Source: Raskinella chloraquaticus (SeqCode) (GTDB lineage Bacteria > Pseudomonadota > Alphaproteobacteria > Rhizobiales > UBA4765). Taken from it: a stretch of 64,000 nucleotides of DNA. A program made the translations under genes and the position numbers. The notes beneath the pieces are model-generated. The model was not told where the DNA came from and searched no databases. It saw nothing but the letters and a program-made list of their open reading frames with translations. The number at the start of each line of letters is the position of its first letter. The stretch's first letter is position 1. The DNA lies in contig DEZK01000027.1 of the NCBI GenBank assembly GCA_002365175.1, forward strand, positions 70,747 through 134,746, read 5' to 3'. Shown here one piece after another: positions 16,955-25,050 of this stretch.

Positions 16955-17281
16955 ATGACATTGTCCGATTATTTCCTGGTTCCCTATGTCGTGGCACAAC
17001 GTTTGCCGTTGCTGTGGTGGGAGGCGCTTGGCTTCGTGCCCAAGGGCCGCTCGGAAAGCGAGCGTATGGTGAGCGAGAAAGTGGACGCCTTCGCCGAGGG
17101 CGTGGCAGCAATCCAGAAGGAAATGGTGCAAACGTCGATGGATATGGGCGCGGCGATGATGAGCGGGCGCTCCTCGCTCCAGCCTGCCCTGCGGGGGGCC
17201 GAGCGCGCGGCGCGCGCCGCCATGGAGCCCAGCGGGCGGACGCTGCGTGGCAATGCACGCCGGCTTGGCAAGAAGCGCTAG
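16955..17281 (+). CDS. Small hypothetical protein, possibly phasin-like
   Basis: 108 residues with GAGG five bases before the ATG, nine bases after the esterase, so probably co-transcribed. No signal peptide. It starts with an aromatic segment (DYFLVPYVVAQRLPLLWWEA), then an amphipathic, Met/Ala-rich helix (AFAEGVAAIQKEMVQTSMDM) and a basic tail ending in KKR. This resembles small granule-surface proteins (phasins), and it sits beside a PHB-depolymerase-type gene, but I see no specific signature. Treat the phasin idea as a guess. Confidence 0.6.
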   Translation: MTLSDYFLVPYVVAQRLPLLWWEALGFVPKGRSESERMVSEKVDAFAEGVAAIQKEMVQTSMDMGAAMMSGRSSLQPALRGAERAARAAMEPSGRTLRGNARRLGKKR

Positions 17282-17378
17282 GCGCTCGGGCCATCGGCAG
17301 CCGGGCGGGCAGAGCCGGCGGACACATGTGACATCTGCCTGCGGATTTGCCCATAAACCTCTGTGATTGCGCTAATCG

Positions 17379-18563
17379 ATGAGTTTGACACCTCTCAATC
17401 CCTGGCTTGCGGCTGTCGCCAGCCCGCCGATACCTGAAGCCAAATCATGGCTTGCGGCCTATGATGGGCGCGCCGGGGAGCCGCTTGATCTGTCGCAGGC
17501 GGTGCCGGCCGATCCGCCGCCACCTGCATTGCGTGATCGGCTGGCAAAGGCTGCTGGCGATAGTACCACGGCCGCCTACGGACCGATCGCCGGCGACATG
17601 ATCCTGCGCGAGGCTTACGCTGATCACGTCAACGGCCTTTACACCAGCCAGCTCACGCCAGAGGACGTGGTGATCACGGCTGGCTGCAATCTTGCCTTTG
17701 TCATGGCGGCGATGACGCTTGCCAGGGCCGGTGACAATCTCATCCTGCCCACGCCATGCTATTTCAATCACGCGATGGCGCTGGGAATGCTGGGCATCGA
17801 GGCGCGCGTTCTTGCCTGTCCGCCGGAGCAAGGTTTCGTCCCGGATGCGGGCGAGGCTGAAAAACTCATCGACCGCTCGACGCGGGCGATTATTCTGGTC
17901 ACGCCCAATAATCCGACAGGGGCCGTCTACCCCCCGGCGATCATCGAGGCGTTCGCTGATCTGTGCGAGCGGCGCGGACTGACGCTGGTCATTGATGAGA
18001 CCTATCGCGATTTTCTGGCCGACGAGGCGCTGCCGCCGCATCGCCTGCTTGCGCGCGACGCCGGGAAGCGGACCCATGTCGTCCAGCTTTATTCCTTCTC
18101 CAAGGCATATGGCATTCCCGGGCATCGCCTTGGCGCCATGGTGGTGCCCGAGCATTGGCGCAGCGATCTGGGCAAAGTGTTGGATACGCTCCAGATCTGT
18201 CCGCCGCGCCCCGGTCAGATCGCCTGCGCCTGGGCAATCGGTGCGCTCACCAGCCACCGCTTGCGCAACCGCGATGATATTCTGCGCCGCGCCATTGCGT
18301 TCCATGATGCGTTTGCGCTGCTGAAAGACTGGAAAATAGGGTCAATCGGCGCTTATTTTGCCTATGTCCGTCACGGTTTTCCTCATCTGTCGAGCGAAGA
18401 GGTGGCGCGGCGCATGGCGCTGCAACAGGGCGTTCTGGCCCTTCCCGGCACTTATTTCGAGCCGCGCGATCATGGCTATCTGCGCTTTGCGTTTGCCAAT
18501 GCCGATGCCGAGCGGATCGCCACCCTGCCGGCGCGCCTTTCCGCCCTCACGGCGATGGCGTGA
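17379..18563 (+). CDS. PLP-dependent aminotransferase, class I/II
   Basis: 394-residue cytoplasmic fold-type I aminotransferase. Lys242 in YSFSKAYGIPGHRLG is the Schiff-base residue; PNNPTG (176-181), Asp206 in VIDETY and the C-terminal Arg of YLRFAFAN complete the cofactor and carboxylate sites. It transfers amino groups between an amino acid and a 2-oxo acid; specificity is not readable. No ribosome-binding site is evident before the ATG. The 3' end overlaps the convergent biotin ligase gene by 17 bases. Confidence 0.88.
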   Translation: MSLTPLNPWLAAVASPPIPEAKSWLAAYDGRAGEPLDLSQAVPADPPPPALRDRLAKAAGDSTTAAYGPIAGDMILREAYADHVNGLYTSQLTPEDVVITAGCNLAFVMAAMTLARAGDNLILPTPCYFNHAMALGMLGIEARVLACPPEQGFVPDAGEAEKLIDRSTRAIILVTPNNPTGAVYPPAIIEAFADLCERRGLTLVIDETYRDFLADEALPPHRLLARDAGKRTHVVQLYSFSKAYGIPGHRLGAMVVPEHWRSDLGKVLDTLQICPPRPGQIACAWAIGALTSHRLRNRDDILRRAIAFHDAFALLKDWKIGSIGAYFAYVRHGFPHLSSEEVARRMALQQGVLALPGTYFEPRDHGYLRFAFANADAERIATLPARLSALTAMA

Positions 18564-19284
18564 GCGTGGGGAAGACGTCACCGGCGGCAAAGCGAACGAA
18601 TGCGCCATCACATTCAAGGCACAGGCATCCCTCCTCGTCGATCCCGATGAAATTGCCGTGGCGCGGCGCTGCACTGCTGGCGCCGATGGTGAGAGGATCA
18701 CCGGGGCGATGACTCTTTTTCAGATACTCAGCGCGGATGGGGGTAAAACCGTCGGCTAGCCAGCGTTCAATCATCTGCTGCAGATGGGCTGCCAGCCGGC
18801 TTGCAAACGCCGAAGGCGCGAGGAGGCCGGTGCGATGGGCACCCACATGCGTCGCGGGATAAAGTGTATCGGGCGGGTGCGAGGCGAGATTGACCCCGAT
18901 GCCGATGACGAGAAAGGGCGCAGCGGCGCCCGCCTCGATGAGGATGCCGCCGGCCTTGGCGTTGGCGATCAGCACATCATTCGGCCATTTGATGCGCACA
19001 TCCGCGCCGTCGTCGATATGGTCTTCCACGGTGGTGGCAAGTGCCAGGGCCACCGCAAAGCCTGACAGCCAGGGGCGGCGCCATTCGCCCCGCTGATCCT
19101 TGGGCACAATAAAGCTCACATAGAGGTTGCCGGGCGGGGACGTCCATGATCGCGCCTGGCGGCCGCGGCCGGCGTGCTGCAGGTGCGCCGTGATCATCGT
19201 CCAGCCGCGGACGGCGCCGGCGGCGATCAGGCGCTGGGCCTCGGCATTGGTCGAATCGACGCTTTCAAGCGCGATGTGGTGCAT
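18547..19284 (-). CDS. birA: Biotin--[acetyl-CoA-carboxylase] ligase
   Basis: 245-residue ligase that activates biotin with ATP and attaches it to biotin carboxyl carrier protein and other carboxylases. The biotinyl-AMP loop is GRGRQAR (39-45), where the last Gly of the usual GRGRxGR is Ala; WTSPPGNLYVSF and IKWPNDVLIANAKAGGILIE follow as expected, then an SH3-like C-terminal domain. There is no N-terminal DNA-binding domain, so this is a class I enzyme without the E. coli BirA repressor role. The start lies inside the end of msrQ (20-base overlap), and no strong ribosome-binding site is visible. Confidence 0.88.
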   Translation of the reverse strand: MHHIALESVDSTNAEAQRLIAAGAVRGWTMITAHLQHAGRGRQARSWTSPPGNLYVSFIVPKDQRGEWRRPWLSGFAVALALATTVEDHIDDGADVRIKWPNDVLIANAKAGGILIEAGAAAPFLVIGIGVNLASHPPDTLYPATHVGAHRTGLLAPSAFASRLAAHLQQMIERWLADGFTPIRAEYLKKSHRPGDPLTIGASSAAPRHGNFIGIDEEGCLCLECDGAFVRFAAGDVFPTLTPSP

Positions 19285-20149
19285 GGCGTCGTGCCGGTCG
19301 CTCCGGCTCGGCAAAACAGGCGCGGGCAAACGCCAGCACCGCCACCAGGGCAGCGCTGGCGAAGGTCCACCAGCCGGGGCGGAAGGTTGACAGCGGATCG
19401 AGGTTTGATTCGAGGACCAGCCAGAAGGAAATACGTCCACCGCTGGCGTACCAGCCGGCCTCGGCCAGCATGGTCAGGACGCCGGATAGAACAGCTACAC
19501 CAAGGAGCGTCGGGAATTTCAGCGGCAGGCCGATATCATGCGCAAGGCGGTAGAGCATGAGCGCGGCAAACAGACCCAGCATGAGGCAGGCTTCGCTGAC
19601 ATCGAGCTTTGACTGCAGCAGGAAATGCAGAAGAACGATGAGGATCGCCGGATAGATCAGGCGATGAATTTCGTTCCAGCGCACGGAGCCAAGACGCTTC
19701 AGTGCTCCATCATTCGAGGTTGCGCCTTGAACGAGGAAGATGACAAGCGCGATGGTACCGAGGCCGAGATAGAAGCGATGGACGATTTCGCTCAGGACAA
19801 AGACAAGATCGAGGCTCTGGTCGATCACATAGATCACAACGTGGATCAGCGAATAGGCGAGCACGGTCAAGCCCAATTGCCGGCGCAGCACAATAAGCCG
19901 AGGCCAGGCAAAAATCCGGCGAAACGGCGTGATTGCCAGCGTCACCGCCAGAAACCGCGTCGCCCACAGGCCGGTCTCGTGGTTGAGCGCGGTCAGCGGC
20001 TTGGTCCCGAGATTATCGGTTGCGTAGGCGTAAGCGAGCCAGCAAGCGGGCAGCAGCGCACCAATAAAGCAGGCAAGCTTCAGCCATGACAGCCGGCCGG
20101 CCCGATCAGTCCAGGGAGCAAGATCGATGAGCGCGAAACGGCCGGGCAT
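19265..20149 (-). CDS. msrQ: Haem-binding membrane subunit MsrQ of the methionine sulfoxide reductase system
   Basis: 294 residues from an ATG with GGGAGG about eight bases upstream. It has six hydrophobic segments of the ferric-reductase-like type; His residues in LIHVVIYV, NEIHRLIY and LLHFLLQ would hold haem b. Known MsrQ proteins pass electrons from the quinone pool to the periplasmic molybdoenzyme MsrP, which repairs oxidised methionines. The usual partner msrP is not adjacent: mrp lies upstream and birA downstream. The C-terminus is longer than expected and carries an extra hydrophobic segment near residues 255-280. Confidence 0.87.
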   Translation of the reverse strand: MPGRFALIDLAPWTDRAGRLSWLKLACFIGALLPACWLAYAYATDNLGTKPLTALNHETGLWATRFLAVTLAITPFRRIFAWPRLIVLRRQLGLTVLAYSLIHVVIYVIDQSLDLVFVLSEIVHRFYLGLGTIALVIFLVQGATSNDGALKRLGSVRWNEIHRLIYPAILIVLLHFLLQSKLDVSEACLMLGLFAALMLYRLAHDIGLPLKFPTLLGVAVLSGVLTMLAEAGWYASGGRISFWLVLESNLDPLSTFRPGWWTFASAALVAVLAFARACFAEPERPARRHAPHRA

Positions 20150-20243
20150 TACAGGGCCTCCCTGGCGGGCCGACAGGTCAACGAGGCGATAAACCGTGAG
20201 CCGGGATGGAACAAGGGGGTGGCCAATTTTGGGCGCTCGAGGA

Positions 20244-21290
20244 TCATATGCGCGCAGCGAGCTTTGCCCACAGACGCGCGGCGATGGCACCATAGGCCGC
20301 CGCGTGCGGTCCATCGGGATCGGCAACCACGCTGGGCGCCCCGGCATCGGCAGCAACACGGATTGCCATGTGCAACGGTATCTCGCCGAGGAAATCGAGA
20401 CCGAGCTTTTCCGCTTCCCGCTGCGCCCCGCCATGACCGAAAATATCGCAGCGAGAGCCACAGGCGGGGCAGATGAAGGTCGACATGTTTTCAACCAGGC
20501 CGAAAACCTTGACGTCAGCCTTGGCAAACAGCGTCAACCCCTTCCTCGCGTCGATCAGGGCAAGGTCCTGGGGTGTTGAGACGATAATGGCGCCATCGAG
20601 CGGCATTTTCTGCGCCATGGTGAGTTGCGCGTCGCCCGTTCCCGGCGGCATGTCGACGATCAGAACGTCAAGGTCGCCCCAGGCGACCTCGCGCATCATC
20701 TGGGTGAGGGCTGAATCGATCATCGGGCCGCGCCAGATGAGCGGGCTTTCCTCTTCCACCATGAAACCGATCGACATCACTTTAAGCCCGTGCGCCTCGA
20801 TCGGCTTCAGCATTTTGCCGTCGATGAATTCCGGCTTCCGGCTCACCCCCATGAGGCGCGGCACCGAGGGACCATAGATATCGGCATCGACGAGGCCAAC
20901 CGCCAGGCCCTTGCGGCGCAGCGCAAGCGCGAGGTTGGCGGCAAGCGTCGATTTGCCAACGCCGCCTTTGCCGGACGCCACCGCCACCATATGGCGAACG
21001 CCAGGAATGTCGCGCGCTGACCCTTGCGCGCGCGGCGCTGATGCCGTTTTTTCTGCCGTCAAAATGACCAGCGCCCGCGTAATCCCCGGCAATGCGAGCA
21101 GAGCTGCTTCGGCAGCCTTCTGCACGTCGGCGAAGGCTTTTGCTTCGGCTGCCGCAATGCGCAAGGTGAGGCGGATGGTGGCGCCGTCAATCACCAGCGA
21201 TTCGATGCGCTCATTGCTGGTCAGCGCGTGGCCGGCGGGATCTTGGATCTGTGACAGCGCCTGTTCGACCGCCGCCCTGGAAAGGGTCAT
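20244..21290 (-). CDS. mrp: Iron-sulfur cluster carrier protein Mrp/ApbC (P-loop ATPase)
   Basis: 348 residues. An N-terminal MIP18/DUF59 domain (about 1-85) is followed by a ParA/MinD-type ATPase with the deviant Walker A GKGGVGKST at 107-115 and DMPPGTGD near 213-220. The paired Cys274 and Cys277 (FICPACGSRC) are the bridging Fe-S ligands of the family. It delivers [4Fe-4S] clusters to apo-proteins in the cytoplasm. It is divergent from the histidine operon, with 147 bases between them. Confidence 0.94.
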   Translation of the reverse strand: MTLSRAAVEQALSQIQDPAGHALTSNERIESLVIDGATIRLTLRIAAAEAKAFADVQKAAEAALLALPGITRALVILTAEKTASAPRAQGSARDIPGVRHMVAVASGKGGVGKSTLAANLALALRRKGLAVGLVDADIYGPSVPRLMGVSRKPEFIDGKMLKPIEAHGLKVMSIGFMVEEESPLIWRGPMIDSALTQMMREVAWGDLDVLIVDMPPGTGDAQLTMAQKMPLDGAIIVSTPQDLALIDARKGLTLFAKADVKVFGLVENMSTFICPACGSRCDIFGHGGAQREAEKLGLDFLGEIPLHMAIRVAADAGAPSVVADPDGPHAAAYGAIAARLWAKLAARI

Positions 21291-21437
21291 GTGTTGTCCG
21301 TCGCCGTTTGAGAACCGGGGAGGGTGTTTCCCTTACCCGAGTTCGACCGGCGCTGCCAGACGATATGGCGGGATGGCGGTATAGCCTCGCACGCCTGCGC
21401 CTGATAAAGGGACACAAAGACGTCCAGAGTGAGACCC

Positions 21438-22031
21438 ATGCGGCAGGCAACGATTACCCGCACGACCAAAGAAACCGATATCCGCGTCGAGGTGAACCTC
21501 GATGGGGCGGGCGCGTGTGAAGTGGTGACAGGGGTCGGCTTTTTCGACCACATGCTTCACCAGCTGGCGCGCCATGGCGGGTTTGATCTCAAAATCACCG
21601 CCAAGGGTGATCTTCATATCGATGATCACCATACGGTCGAGGATGTCGGCATCGCGCTTGGGCAGGCGGTGCGCCAGGCGCTGGGCGATATGCGCGGGTT
21701 GACGCGCTATGGTGAAGCCTCGGTGCCGATGGATGAAGCTCTCACGCGCACGGCCATCGACGTGTCGGGCCGGCCGTTTCTGGTCTTCAACGTCAGCTTC
21801 CCGGCGGCCAAGATCGGCAGTTTTGACTGCGAGCTGGTGCGTGAATTCTTCCAGGCGTTCGCCATGAATGCGGCGATCACATTGCACATCGACAATGTGC
21901 GCGGCAGCAATGCCCACCATATTGCCGAGGTGACGTTCAAATCGGTAGCACGCGCGTTGCGGATCGCAGTGGCGCGTGATCCGCGGCTGGGCGACACCCT
22001 GCCGACGACCAAGGGCAGGATCGGCGCATGA
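21438..22031 (+). CDS. hisB: Imidazoleglycerol-phosphate dehydratase
   Basis: 197 residues. Dehydrates imidazole-glycerol phosphate in histidine synthesis. The duplicated metal-binding motifs are FFDHMLHQLARHG (36-47) and IDDHHTVEDVGIALG (61-75), and their second-half counterparts, including GSNAHHIAEVTFK. Monofunctional form without the phosphatase domain of E. coli HisB. A GTG three codons upstream is an alternative start. First gene of the compact histidine run, overlapping the next gene by four bases. Confidence 0.95.
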   Translation: MRQATITRTTKETDIRVEVNLDGAGACEVVTGVGFFDHMLHQLARHGGFDLKITAKGDLHIDDHHTVEDVGIALGQAVRQALGDMRGLTRYGEASVPMDEALTRTAIDVSGRPFLVFNVSFPAAKIGSFDCELVREFFQAFAMNAAITLHIDNVRGSNAHHIAEVTFKSVARALRIAVARDPRLGDTLPTTKGRIGA

Positions 22032-22426
22032 GGCCGGGCATCTATACTGTGCATGCGCCTCTGGGGATTGCACCGTCGGCGGAAAAATTCGTTTTTGTCC
22101 GCGAAGGTTTTTCGTTCCTTGCATTTATTGCCCCGCTCGTCTGGCTCGTCGTCTACCGCGTCTGGCGCCCGCTTGTGGTTTATGTCCTGGTGGTCGCTTG
22201 CCTTGCAGCGGGTGAATATTTTCTGGGTGTTGACAGCAATATCGCGCTCGCAACCTCGCTCCTCATTGGTCTTTACTTCGGCTTCGAGGCAGCCGCATTG
22301 CGCCAGGACACGTTGCGCCGGCGCGGCTTTCTCCATGTGGCCAGCGTTGTTGGCAACAGCCGGATTGAAGCGGAGCAGCGCTATTTCACGCTGTCGCCGC
22401 CAAGCCAAGCCGGCATGACAGGCTGA
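22028..22426 (+). CDS. DUF2628 membrane protein in the his operon
   Basis: 132 residues starting by a four-base overlap with hisB. Two or three hydrophobic segments lie between residues 25 and 85 (FLAFIAPLVWLVVYRVW, YVLVVACLAAGEYFL, ALATSLLIGLYFGFEAAAL), followed by a soluble tail. DUF2628 proteins are regularly found between hisB and hisH in Hyphomicrobiales, yet none of the histidine enzymes needs a membrane partner. Function unknown; the conserved position is the only hint. Confidence 0.82.
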   Translation: MRPGIYTVHAPLGIAPSAEKFVFVREGFSFLAFIAPLVWLVVYRVWRPLVVYVLVVACLAAGEYFLGVDSNIALATSLLIGLYFGFEAAALRQDTLRRRGFLHVASVVGNSRIEAEQRYFTLSPPSQAGMTG

Positions 22427-22429
22427 GCC

Positions 22430-23080
22430 TTGCGTATCGCCCTCATCGATTATGGAGCCGGCAATCTGCGCTCGGCGGAAAAAGCGCTCGCGGTGGCTGC
22501 CCGGTCGCTTGGCCAATCGCTGGACATTCGCGTCACCAGCGATCCTGACGACGTCATGAAGGCTGAGCGCATTGTCCTGCCAGGTGATGGCGCGTTCGCC
22601 GATTGCCGGGAAAACCTGCTGGCGATTCCAGGCCTTGATCAGGCGCTTGAGGAAAGCGTGCGTGCGCGCGGGCGACCGTTTCTCGGCATCTGCGTGGGCA
22701 TGCAGCTTCTGGTCGATGTGGGGTTGGAAGCGCGGCTGACGCCGGGACTTGGCTGGATCGGAGGCACGTGCGAGGCGATCAAGCCTGGCGATCCAACCTT
22801 GAAGGTTCCGCATATGGGCTGGAACACCCTGAGCCAGCACCGCCCCCACCCCCTGCTCGACGGGTTGAAACTGGGTGAGGACGGGCATCACGCTTATTTT
22901 CTCCATGGCTATCACGTTCTGCCCAGCGCGGTGCAAGACATCGTGGCAAGTGCTGATTATGGCGGGCCGATCACCGCCATCATCGCGCGTGACAACATGG
23001 TTGGCACCCAGTTTCATCCCGAGAAAAGTCAGGTTCTGGGGCTTTCTCTCCTCGCAAATTTCCTCAAGTGGGCCCCATGA
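22430..23080 (+). CDS. hisH: Imidazole glycerol phosphate synthase glutaminase subunit
   Basis: 216-residue class I glutamine amidotransferase that supplies ammonia to HisF. Start is TTG three bases after the DUF2628 stop; the first residues MRIALIDYGAGNLRS are exactly where HisH begins, so no ATG is missing. Catalytic Cys88 (FLGICVGMQLL), His196 and Glu198 (QFHPEKS) are present. The stop overlaps the hisA ATG (ATGA). Confidence 0.95.
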   Translation: MRIALIDYGAGNLRSAEKALAVAARSLGQSLDIRVTSDPDDVMKAERIVLPGDGAFADCRENLLAIPGLDQALEESVRARGRPFLGICVGMQLLVDVGLEARLTPGLGWIGGTCEAIKPGDPTLKVPHMGWNTLSQHRPHPLLDGLKLGEDGHHAYFLHGYHVLPSAVQDIVASADYGGPITAIIARDNMVGTQFHPEKSQVLGLSLLANFLKWAP

Positions 23081-23811
23081 TCCTTTTTCCGGCTATCGAT
23101 CTCAAAGGCGGCCATTGTGTACGTCTCAGAGAAGGCGAGATGGCGAGTGCCACTATCTTCAATACCGCGCCGGCCGCGCAGGCGGCGAGCTTTGCTGCTG
23201 ACGGGTTTTCATGGATCCATGTGGTTGATCTTGATGGCGCCTTCGCCGGTCGCTCGGTCAATCGCGCCGCTGTTGATGCCATCATCAAGGCAACCAGCCT
23301 CAACGTGCAGCTTGGCGGCGGCATCCGTGATCTTGATGCCATCGCCGGCTGGCTGTCGGCTGGTGTCACCCGTGTCATTCTTGGCACGGCGGCTGCCCGC
23401 GACCCCGCGCTCGTCATCAAGGCCTGCGAGCTTTATCCCGGGCGCATCGTCGTTGGCATCGATGCCAGGGAGGGTATGGTCGCGGTCGCCGGCTGGGCGG
23501 AAACAACGGCCTTGAGCGCGACGGAGCTGGCGCAGCGCTTCGCGGATGTTGGGGTGAGTGCCATCATTTTCACGGATATCGGCCGAGACGGGCTGCTGAC
23601 GGGCCTCAATCTGGCGGCAACACGGGCGCTGGCGGCGACAACAAGGGTCCCGGTGATCGCTTCCGGCGGGCTTGCGGGCATGGCTGACATCGAGGCGCTG
23701 TGCGCGCCTGAAAACGCCTGCCTTGCCGGGGCGATTGCCGGGCGGGCGCTCTATGATGGCCGGCTGGCGGCGCGCCAGGCCCTGGCGCGGCTTGGCAAAG
23801 GCGCTGCGTGA
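23077..23811 (+). CDS. hisA: Phosphoribosylformimino-AICAR-phosphate isomerase
   Basis: 244-residue TIM-barrel isomerase catalysing the Amadori rearrangement of ProFAR in histidine synthesis. Asp8 (FPAIDLKGG) and the Asp in VVGIDAREG near residue 129 are the acid/base pair; GGIRDLDAI and TDIGRDGLLTG are phosphate-site loops. The ATG overlaps the hisH stop; a GTG three codons upstream is in frame but less likely. Confidence 0.95.
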   Translation: MILFPAIDLKGGHCVRLREGEMASATIFNTAPAAQAASFAADGFSWIHVVDLDGAFAGRSVNRAAVDAIIKATSLNVQLGGGIRDLDAIAGWLSAGVTRVILGTAAARDPALVIKACELYPGRIVVGIDAREGMVAVAGWAETTALSATELAQRFADVGVSAIIFTDIGRDGLLTGLNLAATRALAATTRVPVIASGGLAGMADIEALCAPENACLAGAIAGRALYDGRLAARQALARLGKGAA

Positions 23812-24602
23812 TGCTGAAGAAGCGCATTATCCCCTGTCTCGACGTGAAGGATGGCCGCGTCGTCAAGGGCGTCAACTTCGTCAATCTGGTGGATGCCGGG
23901 GACCCGGTTGAAGCGGCCCGGGCCTATGATGCGGCGGGGGCGGATGAGCTGTGCTTTCTTGACATTACGGCCAGCCAGGAGGGGCGCGGCGCGCTGCTTG
24001 ATGTGATCGAGCGAACGGCCCAGGCCTGTTTCATGCCGGTGACGGTTGGCGGGGGGGTACGCGAGCTTTCCGACATCCGCGATCTGATGCTGGCTGGGGC
24101 TGACAAGGTGTCGATCAACTCAGCCGCCGTGCGCGATCCATCACTTGTCGGGCGGGCGGCAGACAAATTCGGTGCGCAGGCGATTGTTGTCGCCATCGAT
24201 GCGCGCGCGGTTCAGGCGGCCAATGCGGCACCGCGCTATGAGATTTTCACTCATGGCGGGCGTCGTGCCACCGGGCGCGATGCGGTGGCGTTCGCCCGGG
24301 AGGTCGCGAGGCTCGGTGCCGGTGAAATTCTCCTGACGTCGATGGACCGCGATGGTACCGGCCGCGGGTTTGACCTTGAGCTTACCCGACAGGTGGCCGA
24401 TGCGGTGAGCGTCCCCGTTGTCGCGTCGGGTGGTGTCGGGGCGCTTGACCATTTTCTTCTCGGGCTTACGCAAGGCCATGCACAGGCCGTTCTGGCGGCA
24501 TCGGTTTTTCACTTCGGCACGTTCACCATAGGACAGGTGAAAGCCTATCTGGCCGTGCATGGTGTGCCGGTGCGCATTGACAAAATCGACCATGAGCGTT
24601 GA
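23811..24602 (+). CDS. hisF: Imidazole glycerol phosphate synthase cyclase subunit
   Basis: 263-residue TIM-barrel enzyme that uses HisH-derived ammonia to form imidazole glycerol phosphate and AICAR. Catalytic Asp11 (IIPCLDVKDG) and the second Asp in VVAIDAR are visible; LTSMDRDGTGRGFD and GGVGALDHF are the phosphate loops. The start shares one base with the hisA stop (TGATG), an arrangement typical of coupled translation. Confidence 0.95.
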   Translation: MLKKRIIPCLDVKDGRVVKGVNFVNLVDAGDPVEAARAYDAAGADELCFLDITASQEGRGALLDVIERTAQACFMPVTVGGGVRELSDIRDLMLAGADKVSINSAAVRDPSLVGRAADKFGAQAIVVAIDARAVQAANAAPRYEIFTHGGRRATGRDAVAFAREVARLGAGEILLTSMDRDGTGRGFDLELTRQVADAVSVPVVASGGVGALDHFLLGLTQGHAQAVLAASVFHFGTFTIGQVKAYLAVHGVPVRIDKIDHER

Positions 24603-24653
24603 ATTCATCGTCAGTGGTCTAGATGAGTCGCGCCACCTCATGGAGGGTCGCCG

Positions 24654-25010
24654 ATGACGCAATTGGTAGTCAACACACAAAGCGATATGTCCGCGCATGG
24701 TCTCGACCGGCTGGCGGCGATCATTGCCGAGCGCGCGCGCGATGGCGGGGCGCAGTCCTATACGCGCCGGCTCATCGACAAGGGCCTGCCCAAGATCTGC
24801 AAGAAACTTGGTGAAGAAGCGGTCGAAGTGGTGATTGCCGCCCTTGCCGAGGAGCGACCAGAGCTGGTTGGCGAGATCGCCGATCTCCTCTACCATCTGC
24901 TGGTGATGATGCAGGTCAAGGGTATTACATTGGCAGAAGTCAGCGCCCTCATCGAAGGGCGTATGGTGCAATCCGGGCTTGAAGAAAAGGCGGCGCGCAA
25001 GCAACCTTGA
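24654..25010 (+). CDS. hisE: Phosphoribosyl-ATP diphosphatase
   Basis: 118 residues, with GGAGGG six bases before the ATG. It removes pyrophosphate from phosphoribosyl-ATP, the second histidine step. The all-alpha MazG-like motif is KKLGEEAVEVVIAALAEE and EIADLLYHLLVMM, which carries the Glu/Asp metal ligands. Here it is a separate gene, not fused to hisI. It lies 51 bases after hisF and just ahead of coaA. Confidence 0.94.
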   Translation: MTQLVVNTQSDMSAHGLDRLAAIIAERARDGGAQSYTRRLIDKGLPKICKKLGEEAVEVVIAALAEERPELVGEIADLLYHLLVMMQVKGITLAEVSALIEGRMVQSGLEEKAARKQP

Positions 25011-25050
25011 AGCGGGCACTGCGCCAGGTTCAGAGGCGTCTGGAGAGCGT

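Noticed and set aside
21707..23017. Long minus-strand reading frame opposite hisB, DUF2628 and hisH
   Set aside because: Runs across three well-supported genes and their tight junctions; no recognisable domain or ribosome-binding site.
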